A stretch of DNA of 19,763 bases from Myxococcota bacterium (lineage in GTDB: Bacteria; Myxococcota_C; UBA6777): contig CAUJFU010000260.1 of assembly GCA_963169055.1 (NCBI GenBank), forward strand, positions 1 through 19,763, read 5' to 3'. Numbering within the stretch: the first letter of the stretch is position 1; each line of letters opens with the position of its first letter. Below, in pieces: positions 7,735-15,322 of this stretch. The notes below the pieces were generated by a model that did not search any database, had not been told where the DNA came from, and saw only the letters and a program-made list of their open reading frames with translations. The position numbers were made by a program, and so were the translations under genes.

Positions 7735-9180
7735 TCACATATCACCACGCACACGGAAAAGCCACACCAGTTTCCCCATATTTTTGAGGACGTTTGGCAC
7801 ACGACGGAACAGGTTGATGCTAGGTTTGCGTTTTTCTTCGATCTGGAGGGGGATTTCTTTGATGCGTGCAGTGGAACGCCATACGCGGATCACCAACTCA
7901 GAAGCAAACAAATCCTTGTCCACTTGGCAGGCTTCGACGAGCCGAAGGATACGGTCGCGGCGGAAGGCTTTGAGTCCGTGTGTATCTGTGCCTTCAAAAC
8001 CGACGGCAACGCGGAGCATGTTGTTGAGGACTTGGCTTGCGGTATTGCGCAGCCATCCGCGATTGTCCAACGAACCCGACAACAGTTTGCTGCCGACCAC
8101 CATATCTGCGGCATCACTGCGCAAGAGCGCCATCGCATCGCGGTAAAACCGCGTATCGCACAGATCGATCTCGTCGCAGATGACGTACGCTCCGCGTGAT
8201 TCGAGGATACCAAGGCGCATGGCTTTTCCGTAGTTGGGTTCGCCTGCGTGGATCACGCGAACCGAAGGAAAACGCGACGCGAGGTTGTTGGCGAGTGCGG
8301 TGGTGGCGTCACGGCTACCGTTTTCTGCGAGGATCAGTTCGTAGGACCAGCCCATCTCTGTGAGGTTGCGCACGAGATCTTCGACCGAAGAAGTGATGAT
8401 GCCTTCTTCGTTGTAGACAGGGATCACGATCGAGACCTCGGGAGCGCGGGGATCGGGGTTGATACCGCTCGATACAAGGGATTGATCGTGTGGTACAGGG
8501 GGATTATTGTGGGTTGCTTCGCGCAAAGCGGCTTGAGCTTCGTGGAGGATCTCTTCGGCGCTGCGTTGGAGTTGTTTGGCGGCTTTTTGTGCGGCTTTGA
8601 TCACATCTTGCGCGGCATGAGAGAGATCTTCGCTGGCTTTGTGTGCGGCGTGGCTTGCGGTGTCAACAACTTCGTTGGCGACTTGGCGCACGGTTTTCGT
8701 GGCTTCATCGACGGCTTCGTTCAAGGCTTCTCCCGTCACTTGTGCGGCGTCTTCGAGCGCGTGGCGTGCGGCGTCGGTGGTTTGCGTTGCGGCTTCGACG
8801 ATCAAGTGGCCGGCCTCGCTTGCGGCTTCAGCGATGGTCTTGGAGGCTTTTTGCGTGGCCTTGACAGCTTTTTCGGCGGCTTGGGTGGCGTGTTGGAGAT
8901 GGCTTTCACCCTTTTGGACAACCGCTGCGAGCAGATCGGTGGGATGATCTGATTTTTTGCCTCGTGTATGCTTTTTCGGCGAACCTTCGGCGCTTTCCTC
9001 GGTGTGTTTTTGGGTGTGTTCTTGGGTGTCTTTCAATGTTGCGGCAGATTCGGGCTGTTCTTCTTGTGAAGAAGCCAGTTTCGCATCGACGGTTTCTTCG
9101 GTGGTTTCGGTGGATTTGACCTTGGTCTGTTTTGTGTGGGTGGTGACTTCGGTCTCTTCGAGCTTTTTCTTTTTCGCCAT
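7735..9180 (-). CDS. GT2-family glycosyltransferase with N-terminal LEA/apolipoprotein-like helical extension
   Basis: The product is 481 residues. Residues 1-80 are Lys/Glu/Thr-rich and probably disordered. Residues 82-224 are an Ala-rich amphipathic helix region with repeating A-A-x-x-A and E-A patterns, resembling group 3 LEA or apolipoprotein-type 11-residue repeats. From about 247 a GT-A glycosyltransferase follows: V-S-I-V-I-P-V-Y-N-E-E-G (249-260), E-N-G-S-R-D-A-T (286-293) and C-D-E-I-D (335-339) in place of a plain DxD. It resembles dolichyl-phosphate-mannose synthase-like GT2 enzymes, which move a sugar from a nucleotide donor to a lipid carrier. There is no transmembrane helix; the helical extension could instead attach peripherally to membrane, which is an inference. 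The ATG at 9180 has GAGGGAG about 10 nt upstream. It precedes the unrecognised gene on the same strand, but whether it shares its transcript is unclear. Confidence 0.88.
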   Translation of the reverse strand: MAKKKKLEETEVTTHTKQTKVKSTETTEETVDAKLASSQEEQPESAATLKDTQEHTQKHTEESAEGSPKKHTRGKKSDHPTDLLAAVVQKGESHLQHATQAAEKAVKATQKASKTIAEAASEAGHLIVEAATQTTDAARHALEDAAQVTGEALNEAVDEATKTVRQVANEVVDTASHAAHKASEDLSHAAQDVIKAAQKAAKQLQRSAEEILHEAQAALREATHNNPPVPHDQSLVSSGINPDPRAPEVSIVIPVYNEEGIITSSVEDLVRNLTEMGWSYELILAENGSRDATTALANNLASRFPSVRVIHAGEPNYGKAMRLGILESRGAYVICDEIDLCDTRFYRDAMALLRSDAADMVVGSKLLSGSLDNRGWLRNTASQVLNNMLRVAVGFEGTDTHGLKAFRRDRILRLVEACQVDKDLFASELVIRVWRSTARIKEIPLQIEEKRKPSINLFRRVPNVLKNMGKLVWLFRVRGDM

Positions 9181-9337
9181 AACGCCAACGCTCCCTCAAT
9201 ATCGCCCGCGCCGCCGCGTGGGCTTGGAAAGATCACATGCTTGCATGGTTCGAGAACAACACAGATCGCGCTTGTTGATCGGTCGGTGAAGTATGCCTCA
9301 TTTGCGGCAGAAGAGATGCCTCTTATGCAGCGCATTG

Positions 9338-10375
9338 TCAAGCGATTTTCCGAGAAAAAGCCTTGGTGACGATCGCTGCCAAGGTCTCGGTGTGGGCTTT
9401 CATTTCTTGGGCGAGGACGAGCATGGCTTGGGCGCGGGCGAGGTTGTGGGCGCGGCGGGTCGGATAACGCTGGTTGTCCCAACCAAAATAGCTATCTTCG
9501 AGATAATCCGTGGCAAAGCGAGCGGTCAGTTCGAGTGTGATTAAGCGGCCCGCGTGCGGCAAAAAGTCGCGTTCAGCCGAAGACAGCGATGGATACGTCG
9601 AAGCGTACCCTTCGATCAACGCTTGGAAGCGTTCGAGCGAAAAAGGCTGAACGCGATCTTCACTTCCTTGGCGACACCACGAACGCACCGCATCACCGAC
9701 ATCGACGAGGACGCTATGTCGGTTGCATGTATCGAGATCGATCAAGGCGATGGCGTGATCGTCCGCATCAAAGAGCAGGTTGGAGATCTTGGGATCACCG
9801 TGAACGATGCCACGCGGGAGTTCGGGGGGCAACAGCAAGGAGGGGATATCGGCTTGGACTTGGGTGGCGATCTCTGCGATATCCGACCACAGCGGCGAGT
9901 TTTGGAACGTACGGGCTGTTTCTTGGAGACGTGCAAGATGGTGTTCGGTCTTGTGGAGCGGGTGGGTGGATTGGAATGTGTAGTCGAAGTCGGCCATCTT
10001 TGCGTGAAATCGGCCCAGCAAAGCGGCGGCACTGCGCACCATCTCGTTGTGTTGGGGAGCTTCAAGACATCGCCCTTCAAGCCAAGTGGTCAAACGCCAG
10101 CGTTTTCCCGTCTCGTCTTGGTAGAAGCTTTGGTTCTCGCGTGTCCACACCAACCGAGGAACGGGCAATTCGCGCTCGATCAGCGCACGGTTCACGACCT
10201 CGTAATCGGCCATGATCCCGTCGCTTGCAAGTTTGGGGTGAAGTCCCTGCAAGCTATAAGCCCCTTCTCTACAAGCGATCCGATACGTTTGATGAATCAA
10301 ACCCACCACGATCGGCTTGCATTCGAGCACTTCACCGATGGGATAAGCTTCAAGGGCAGGCATCCGCATGTCCAT
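9338..10375 (-). CDS. APH-fold phosphotransferase, NahK-like
   Basis: The product is 345 residues. An N-lobe segment G-L-I-H-Q-T-Y-R-I (25-33) and Y-S-L-Q-G-L-H correspond to the 'G.IN.TY' and 'Y.LQR.N' motifs of the N-acetylhexosamine kinase group. The catalytic loop is H-G-D-P-K-I-S-N (192-199) with catalytic D194. The metal-binding segment is L-I-D-L-D-T (211-216). The family phosphorylates small hydroxyl substrates such as amino sugars, choline or homoserine with ATP; the substrate here cannot be read from sequence. Of three closely spaced ATGs, the one at 10375 fits the GGAGGA nine nt upstream best. It is cytoplasmic. It lies 239 bp after the acyl-CoA dehydrogenase on the same strand, but a repeat with terminator character lies in the gap, so co-transcription is doubtful. 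Confidence 0.88.
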   Translation of the reverse strand: MDMRMPALEAYPIGEVLECKPIVVGLIHQTYRIACREGAYSLQGLHPKLASDGIMADYEVVNRALIERELPVPRLVWTRENQSFYQDETGKRWRLTTWLEGRCLEAPQHNEMVRSAAALLGRFHAKMADFDYTFQSTHPLHKTEHHLARLQETARTFQNSPLWSDIAEIATQVQADIPSLLLPPELPRGIVHGDPKISNLLFDADDHAIALIDLDTCNRHSVLVDVGDAVRSWCRQGSEDRVQPFSLERFQALIEGYASTYPSLSSAERDFLPHAGRLITLELTARFATDYLEDSYFGWDNQRYPTRRAHNLARAQAMLVLAQEMKAHTETLAAIVTKAFSRKIA

Positions 10376-10419
10376 TCTTTGGATTCCTCCGTGCGATGGG
10401 GTTCGTCGATAAAAACAAA

Positions 10420-10455
10420 CCCAACTGCGTCACTCCTATAGGACTTACGCAGTTG
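10420..10455. repeat. Near-perfect 34-bp palindrome built from the CAACTGCGT...TCCTATAGGA element
   Basis: CAACTGCGT and ACGCAGTTG flank a central TCCTATAGGA with only a three-base mismatch between arms (CAC versus CTT). Its right half (10438-10455) is also the left arm of the 18-bp inverted repeats enclosing 10438-10610. It may be two abutting transposon-end sequences. Confidence 0.75.
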
Positions 10456-10457
10456 AC

Positions 10458-10537
10458 AAAAAAACCCCGTGTTCGCGCCGCTTCAAGCGAGAGCGTCGTT
10501 GGTTTGGAAAGCAGTGATCTGTTCGCCAAACACGGGG
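10458..10537 (-). terminator. Terminator-like stem and T7 tract downstream of the acyl-CoA dehydrogenase
   Basis: On the minus strand CCCCGTGTT (within 10524-10537) pairs with AACACGGGG (10465-10473), with some further CG pairing inside. The stem is followed at once by seven T (10464-10458). The loop is about 45 nt, longer than a textbook intrinsic terminator, but contains a small CGCTT/AAGCG hairpin. Position and direction fit the end of the dehydrogenase transcript. Confidence 0.5.
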
Positions 10538-10590
10538 TCAAGGGAGCCGCGCTCCCTTGCGGGGCGTGGGGTGGAACCCCACCACACAAG
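10458..10590 (-). repeat. Structured dispersed repeat, copy A
   Basis: Read on the minus strand this matches copy B at 17487-17616. Shared parts are a GTGGGG-loop-CCCCAC hairpin (10566-10582), a GCCCCGC linker, an AAGGGAGC-CGC-GCTCCCTT hairpin (10540-10558), a GACCCCGT box, an AAACCAA-like stretch, a CGCTTGA box, and CGCGAACACGG followed by seven T. The middle is divergent. No open frame is conserved between the copies. Confidence 0.8.
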
Positions 10591-10614
10591 CCCAACTGCG
10601 TAAGTCCTATTTTA

Positions 10615-12486
10615 TCAGGAATAGATCTCTTGCTCATCGGCGAACAGGATGTCGATGGCGGAATCGTCGGTGGATAGGATGGTTGCGGCGATCGCGTGGT
10701 TGTTGGTGAGCAGACGGTCGTTAAAGAAGCGGGCTGTGCAGATCTTGGCGTGATAAAAGGCCGCTTCGTTGTTTTTGCGCAAAAGATCTTGGAGGGCTTC
10801 GGGGGTGGTTGCGTGGGCTTTTTCGATGTGCTTTTGAAGCTGATCGTGAGCGATCGTCGCTGCGTGGGTCAGGTAAAACGCCGAGCAGAAGTTCCCGAAC
10901 ATCTCAAGATAAGTGGTTGCGTTGAGTAGGCCGTGGTTGAGATTGCCTTTGCGCATCTGTTGTTGAAGCACGAGCGTGCTTTCTTGCAATTGCTTTTGGG
11001 CAGCTTTGATTTGTCCAACAAGCCCTTGCAGCGGATGATTGGAGAGCGGGGCAAGCGTTTGATCGACGAGTGCCATAAACGTGGTAAAGCGCAAACCATC
11101 GAGTGTTCCGAGCTTTCGAGAAAGCAGGTCGATGGCTTGGATCCCGTTGGTGCCTTCGTAGATGGCGGCGATCTTTACATCGCGCAAGTATTGTTCGACA
11201 GGGTAGTCTTGGGTGTAGCCGTAGCCACCGTATGTTTGGACGGCCATATCGCAGACTTTGAAGCCCATGTCGCTGCCGTAGGCTTTGCAGATCGGGGTCA
11301 ACAGCTCGACGAGCAGATGATAAAACTTCCGTTGTTCGGGGTCTTTGTGGTTTTTGGACAGGTCGATGTAAAGGCCCGTGTGATAGATTGTGCTGCGGAT
11401 GCCTTCGACATAGGCTTTCATGGTCAACAGCATGCGGCGGATATCGGGGTGTTTGATGATCTCGGCGCGAGGGGCGTTGGGATCTTTGAAGTTCTTGGGA
11501 TCGGCTCCTTGGCGGCGTTGGATCGCATAACCGAGCGCGCTCAAATAGGCGGCTGCGCCGCTTGCGAGCCCTTGGACACCGACACCAAGACGGGCTTCGT
11601 TCATCATCTGAAACATACAAGCCATCCCTTGGTTGACTTCACCAAGCAACCAGCCCTTGCATTGGTCATTTTCGCCAAAATTCATCACGCAAGTGGGCGA
11701 GCCGTGGATGCCCATCTTTTCTTCGATGCGTGCGCATTCAAGGTCATTGTGCGCGCCAAGGCTGCCGTCGGGGTTCACAAAGCGGGTGGGCACAAGAAAA
11801 AGACTGATGCCTTTGCTGCCTTGTGGTGCATTGGGAAGCCGCGCAAGCACCGCGTGGATAATGTTTTCGGTGGCGTCTTGATCGCCGCAGGTGATAAAGA
11901 TCTTGGTGCCTTTGATCAAGTAGTGATCGCCTTGAGGGATCGCTGTGGTCTTGAGTGCGCCGACATCGCTTCCGGCCTGCGGTTCGGTCAAGCACATCGT
12001 TCCGCCCCACACACCCGTGTACATCTTTTCGCAGTAGGTCTTCTTCATCTCTTCGGTGCCGAATGCTTCGATCAGATGGCTTGTTCCGTTGGTGAGCATC
12101 GGCAACAGAGAAAACGAGGTATTGGCTCCTGTGTGGACTTCTTTGACGGCGACGCCAAACAGTTCGGGAAATCCTTGTCCGCCGTATTCTGGATTGGCGA
12201 CTAGACCATTCCAGCCATTTTCGATGTATTGCTTGTACACCTTGTGAAAAGAAGCAGGCAGGCGAACACGGCCTTCTTTGTGGTGTGCGCCATCTACATC
12301 CCACACGCGGTTGTGCGGGCCGAGAACCTCCGTGGCAAAGCGAATTCCTTCTTCTAGGGTCATCTGGAGGGTTTCTTCGTCGAGATGTTGGAAGGCTTCT
12401 GCGGAAAGCACTTCTTTGACGCCGATCTGTTCAAAGAGCGTAAAAAAGATATCGCGTTTGTCTGCGCTAAATTCGATCGATGGCAT
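10615..12486 (-). CDS. Acyl-CoA dehydrogenase, DmdC-like long form
   Basis: The product is 623 residues, longer than the roughly 380-residue short-chain enzymes and typical of the DmdC/AidB-like long group. A short N-terminal domain (about 1-40) is followed by the dehydrogenase core. The FAD segment is C-L-T-E-P-Q-A-G-S-D (165-174). The Q-T-Y-G-G-Y-G-Y motif lies at 417-424, and the catalytic glutamate E444 sits in I-Y-E-G-T-N-G-I-Q. The extra C-terminal helical domain follows from about 470. The enzyme oxidises an acyl-CoA to the 2-enoyl-CoA, passing electrons to ETF. Related enzymes act on fatty or methylmercaptopropionyl-CoA; no dmd partners are nearby, so a general acyl-CoA role is more likely. 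The ATG at 12486 has AGGAG about seven nt upstream. It diverges from the TPR-AIM24 operon. Confidence 0.93.
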   Translation of the reverse strand: MPSIEFSADKRDIFFTLFEQIGVKEVLSAEAFQHLDEETLQMTLEEGIRFATEVLGPHNRVWDVDGAHHKEGRVRLPASFHKVYKQYIENGWNGLVANPEYGGQGFPELFGVAVKEVHTGANTSFSLLPMLTNGTSHLIEAFGTEEMKKTYCEKMYTGVWGGTMCLTEPQAGSDVGALKTTAIPQGDHYLIKGTKIFITCGDQDATENIIHAVLARLPNAPQGSKGISLFLVPTRFVNPDGSLGAHNDLECARIEEKMGIHGSPTCVMNFGENDQCKGWLLGEVNQGMACMFQMMNEARLGVGVQGLASGAAAYLSALGYAIQRRQGADPKNFKDPNAPRAEIIKHPDIRRMLLTMKAYVEGIRSTIYHTGLYIDLSKNHKDPEQRKFYHLLVELLTPICKAYGSDMGFKVCDMAVQTYGGYGYTQDYPVEQYLRDVKIAAIYEGTNGIQAIDLLSRKLGTLDGLRFTTFMALVDQTLAPLSNHPLQGLVGQIKAAQKQLQESTLVLQQQMRKGNLNHGLLNATTYLEMFGNFCSAFYLTHAATIAHDQLQKHIEKAHATTPEALQDLLRKNNEAAFYHAKICTARFFNDRLLTNNHAIAATILSTDDSAIDILFADEQEIYS

Positions 12487-12873
12487 CGTTGACTCCTGTG
12501 TCTGGTTGCGAGGAAAAATCCCTAAGTTGTTGTAAAGAAGGATGTTTTTGTTCCTTTGCGTGCGCCATCATAGCGGCACACCGAAGTAGACGTCAAGATG
12601 AATTTGGATTCATCGCGATTCGTGGGGGCATTTTGTCGGGAGAGGCGATGCGGGTGTTGTGGGGCGTTTGTTTGTGGGGTGTCGGGAGGCGTGGCGTTGA
12701 CAAGGGAGCGTGTTTTCGCTAAGAGGTAGAATCTTTTTGACTTCGCAGCATTTGTTGATTGCGGTTGGACGAAGGCGCCAGCACAATGCGGTCGGGCAAA
12801 GGACGCCAGTACAAAAGCGCGTGAAGAATGTGTAGAACAGGCCCGTGCAGGGTCTGACGATGTAGGAGCGAAG
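12487..12873. other. Divergent intergenic region, no gene seen
   Basis: This 387-bp region separates the acyl-CoA dehydrogenase (minus) and TPR-AIM24 (plus) genes and should contain both promoters. A perfect TTGACA lies at 12697-12702, but the hexamer 17 bp on (TAAGAG) is poor, so no promoter is asserted. Frames in the region lack protein-like composition and ribosome sites. No repeat or hairpin of note was seen. Confidence 0.6.
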
Positions 12874-14490
12874 ATGGCGAGCGGACAAGGAGCATTGGGA
12901 CAACAACAAGAATCCCAAGTCGTCGACTTACTGATCCAAGCCAAGAACCTGTTGGAACAGCAAAAAGCGGAAGAGGCGCGAGGTGTGTTGGAAAAAGCCC
13001 GCGCATTGGATGGGGAACACGTCGCCGTACGGACTCTTTTGGCGTTGACGTACTACAAGACAGGACGCCTTGAACAAGCCGAGAATTTGTATGGTGAATT
13101 GATCGACGAAGTCCCGATGGAATCGGCGCTGTATGTCAATCTCTCGATGTTGTACCTCCAACAACAACGGGTGCAAGCGGCGCGTAAACTGCTTGAAAAA
13201 GCCTTGGAGTTCAGCCCCGCAGACAAAAAAGTCCACAGTTCCTTGGGGTTGGTATACGCACGTTTGGAAGACTACCGCAAAGCGCATGAGCACTTTGAGA
13301 CGGCAGGACAGGCCGAGATGGCCGCAAGGATGGCGCGCAAGATCGAAGAACAACCTGTGTTGTTGGCTCCCATCGAGCTTTCCAAGCCTGTTGCGGTTCC
13401 CGCTATCGTGGTTGAAGATGAGCTTGCCGTAGGGTTGGATGGTTCGATCTTGCCCTTGCAGGGGGCGATGACCAACCCCGAACAACGGGCGATTTCGTCT
13501 TCCGATGCTTTCTCTGCAAGTGAGAGCGACGGCGCGGCTCCGCTGTTGTTGTTGTCGAACAACGAGCCTGAGCACAGCATCCGCCCGACTGAACCCGTCA
13601 AAACGTTTCCTGTGGCCTCTGTGGTCGAAGTGCAAGACGAGTCGTGGCCTGTGGTGGTTTTGCCGCCCGAACAGAACAGCCGTGGCCGTCGTGATACCGA
13701 ACCGCCACCTTCCGAAGATGTACCGTTCTTGCTCCAAGACGACGCATCGATGGGCGGTTTTGGCGATATCTTCTCTCCGCAACAACCCACACCTCCGCCT
13801 GCGCCCGCTGATCTTGCAGATTACGACTACAGCGCCATCGACGAAGTCTTGGGACTCGCAGATACATGGTGGGAAGTGGACGAAGACGCCGAGCCACCGA
13901 CCTTTTGGTCCCGAGAAGCCGATGTCTTGGAGATCTATTGTGAAAGCCAAGTGTTCAGCCGCCTTTCGGGGCTGATCTCGGTGACGGGTTCGTTGGAGAC
14001 ACGGTGGGAATCAAAGCGTTTCCAAGGCAAACCGATCGAGCAGATCTTTGGTCCGCCCGAAGATCCGATGGCTTGCATCGAAGGGCGTGGTACGTTGCGC
14101 CTTTTTGTGGAGAAGGCAAAACATCTGACGATGATGCAGATCGCTGATCCCTTGGCTGCATACTTTTGCGAAGGCAGCGTCCTTGCTTTTGGCCCGCAGA
14201 TCTCGTGGGAAAATGGCCGTGTTCCCTCGCCTTCCAATGAAGTTCCTGATATGCCCCTCGATAATCTCTGGGGTGAGGGGACGGTTTTGGTGGTGAGCAA
14301 AGCACCGCTGCGCGGCTTTCACATCAAAGCAGGGCAACGTGTGCGCGTGGCTTATGATCGATTGGTTGGTTGGGTTGGGGCGTTGGTGCCTCGTATCGTC
14401 CACGAAAAAGCCCTTGCGTTGCCTGATCGACCCACAGTAGCGTTTGTCGAATTTGAAGGCGAGGGCGGTATCCTCGTTCGCAAGTGCTAA
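12874..14490 (+). CDS. TPR protein with C-terminal AIM24-like domain
   Basis: The product is 538 residues. Tetratricopeptide repeats fill roughly residues 13-160 (for example A-R-G-V-L-E-K-A-R-A-L-D, T-Y-Y-K-T-G-R-L-E-Q-A-E-N-L-Y and L-G-L-V-Y-A-R-L-E-D-Y-R-K-A-H). An acidic, Pro-rich, probably disordered linker of about 180 residues follows. The C-terminal domain (about 345-538) shows the AIM24 pattern. It has repeated beta-strands with I-E-G-R-G-T-L-R-L, W-G-E-G-T-V-L-V-V, D-R-L-V-G-W-V-G-A-L-V-P-R and a closing F-E-G-E-G-G-I-L-V. Bacterial AIM24-type proteins are poorly understood, and TPR fusions of this kind occur in delta-type bacteria. The ATG at 12874 has AGGAG five nt upstream. It is the first gene of a four-gene operon, 11 bp before pgsA. 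It probably has a scaffolding role (inference). Confidence 0.85.
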   Translation: MASGQGALGQQQESQVVDLLIQAKNLLEQQKAEEARGVLEKARALDGEHVAVRTLLALTYYKTGRLEQAENLYGELIDEVPMESALYVNLSMLYLQQQRVQAARKLLEKALEFSPADKKVHSSLGLVYARLEDYRKAHEHFETAGQAEMAARMARKIEEQPVLLAPIELSKPVAVPAIVVEDELAVGLDGSILPLQGAMTNPEQRAISSSDAFSASESDGAAPLLLLSNNEPEHSIRPTEPVKTFPVASVVEVQDESWPVVVLPPEQNSRGRRDTEPPPSEDVPFLLQDDASMGGFGDIFSPQQPTPPPAPADLADYDYSAIDEVLGLADTWWEVDEDAEPPTFWSREADVLEIYCESQVFSRLSGLISVTGSLETRWESKRFQGKPIEQIFGPPEDPMACIEGRGTLRLFVEKAKHLTMMQIADPLAAYFCEGSVLAFGPQISWENGRVPSPSNEVPDMPLDNLWGEGTVLVVSKAPLRGFHIKAGQRVRVAYDRLVGWVGALVPRIVHEKALALPDRPTVAFVEFEGEGGILVRKC

Positions 14491-14501
14491 GGAGATCTCG
14501 T

Positions 14502-15311
14502 ATGTCTACGGCTATCCCTCCAACAACGGGCGACACGTCGGCGACTTCTGCGACCCCTCCTAACCCGACGCCTTCGGACGTCACTGTGGTGGTGGGGAAA
14601 GTCAAAAAGCGTTGGTGGACACGTCCTCGCCGAGAAAAACGCGAACGCCGCAAGCGAAAACCGCTGACTCCTCCCACGAACTTTCGCCGCGAACTGTACG
14701 CGATCCCCAATGTCCTCACTTACATCCGCATCCTGATGATCCCCTTGGTGCTGTTTGTTTTGGAACGTGACAGCCGCCTGTATAGCTTTTATGCGGCTTG
14801 TATCTTCGCTGCGGCTTGTGTGACCGATTTCTTGGATGGCTATCTCGCCCGAAAACTCAATCAGATCACCATCCTCGGTAAGTTGATCGATCCGCTCGCA
14901 GACAAACTGATCGTGGCTGCCACGTTGATCATCATGGTTCCGATGGGGCGTGTGCCAAGTTGGGTGGTGATCGTCCTACTCTCACGGGAGTTTGCGATTA
15001 CTGGGCTACGAGGCATCGCTGCAAGCGAAGGTTTGGTGATCGCTGCTTCCAACCTTGGTAAGCACAAAACAGCCTTTCAAATGCTCGCCATCTTTGGTTT
15101 GTTGATTCACTACACCTATCGCATTGATTTTCTGGGTCTTGCTTCGATCGAGGTTTCCTTTCACCAAGTTGGGCTTGTGTTGTTGTTTTTGAGCTTGTTT
15201 TTCTCGTTGATCTCGGCCTTTGATTACTTTTGGAAGTTTGCTCTTTCGATCAACGAGCGTTACAAAGAAGCGATGGCCTTCTACGAATCCCAACACAACA
15301 AACAACCTTGA
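14502..15311 (+). CDS. pgsA: CDP-diacylglycerol--glycerol-3-phosphate 3-phosphatidyltransferase
   Basis: The product is 269 residues. It carries the complete CDP-alcohol phosphatidyltransferase signature D-G-x2-A-R-x8-G-x3-D-x3-D: D112-G113, A116-R117, G126, D130 and D134. The pattern around N-V-L-T-Y-I-R-I-L-M-I-P just before it and the membrane helices are typical of PgsA, which makes phosphatidylglycerol phosphate from CDP-diacylglycerol and glycerol 3-phosphate in the inner membrane. An unusual feature is a 60-residue N-terminal extension, Thr/Pro-rich and then strongly basic (R-R-E-K-R-E-R-R-K-R-K), absent from the usual 180-200-residue enzyme. The start at 14502 follows AAGGAG and is preferred over the upstream in-frame ATG at 14484, which overlaps the preceding gene. 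Another CDP-alcohol transferase specificity is possible but less likely. Confidence 0.9.
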   Translation: MSTAIPPTTGDTSATSATPPNPTPSDVTVVVGKVKKRWWTRPRREKRERRKRKPLTPPTNFRRELYAIPNVLTYIRILMIPLVLFVLERDSRLYSFYAACIFAAACVTDFLDGYLARKLNQITILGKLIDPLADKLIVAATLIIMVPMGRVPSWVVIVLLSREFAITGLRGIAASEGLVIAASNLGKHKTAFQMLAIFGLLIHYTYRIDFLGLASIEVSFHQVGLVLLFLSLFFSLISAFDYFWKFALSINERYKEAMAFYESQHNKQP

Positions 15312-15322
15312 GGAACGTGTTC

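Larger units (their letters stand above)
10438..10610. mobile_element. MITE-like 173-bp element with perfect 18-bp terminal inverted repeats
   Basis: ATAGGACTTACGCAGTTG at 10438-10455 is exactly inverted at 10593-10610 (CAACTGCGTAAGTCCTAT). The interior has no coding capacity and contains the structured repeat copy A. A third copy of the end sequence, with one small change, abuts the left side. Non-autonomous miniature elements look like this, but no transposase sharing these ends is in the window, and target-site duplication cannot be defined because of the abutting copy. Confidence 0.5.

Noticed and set aside
7602-7802. Minus-strand frame of 66 codons between the glycosyltransferase and the unrecognised gene
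   Set aside because: It begins inside the glycosyltransferase gene, has no ribosome site and no family-like features.
8248-8952. Plus-strand frame of 234 codons, Gly/Phe-rich
   Set aside because: It is antisense to the Ala-rich helix of the glycosyltransferase; its composition is the complement of Ala/Glu/Lys repeat codons.
10933-12204. Plus-strand frame of 423 codons
   Set aside because: It is antisense to the well-supported acyl-CoA dehydrogenase and has no family-like motif.
12697-12725. TTGACA with TAAGAG 17 bp downstream as a promoter for the TPR-AIM24 operon
   Set aside because: The -35 is perfect but the -10 matches only three of six bases, and it lies about 150 bp from the start codon.
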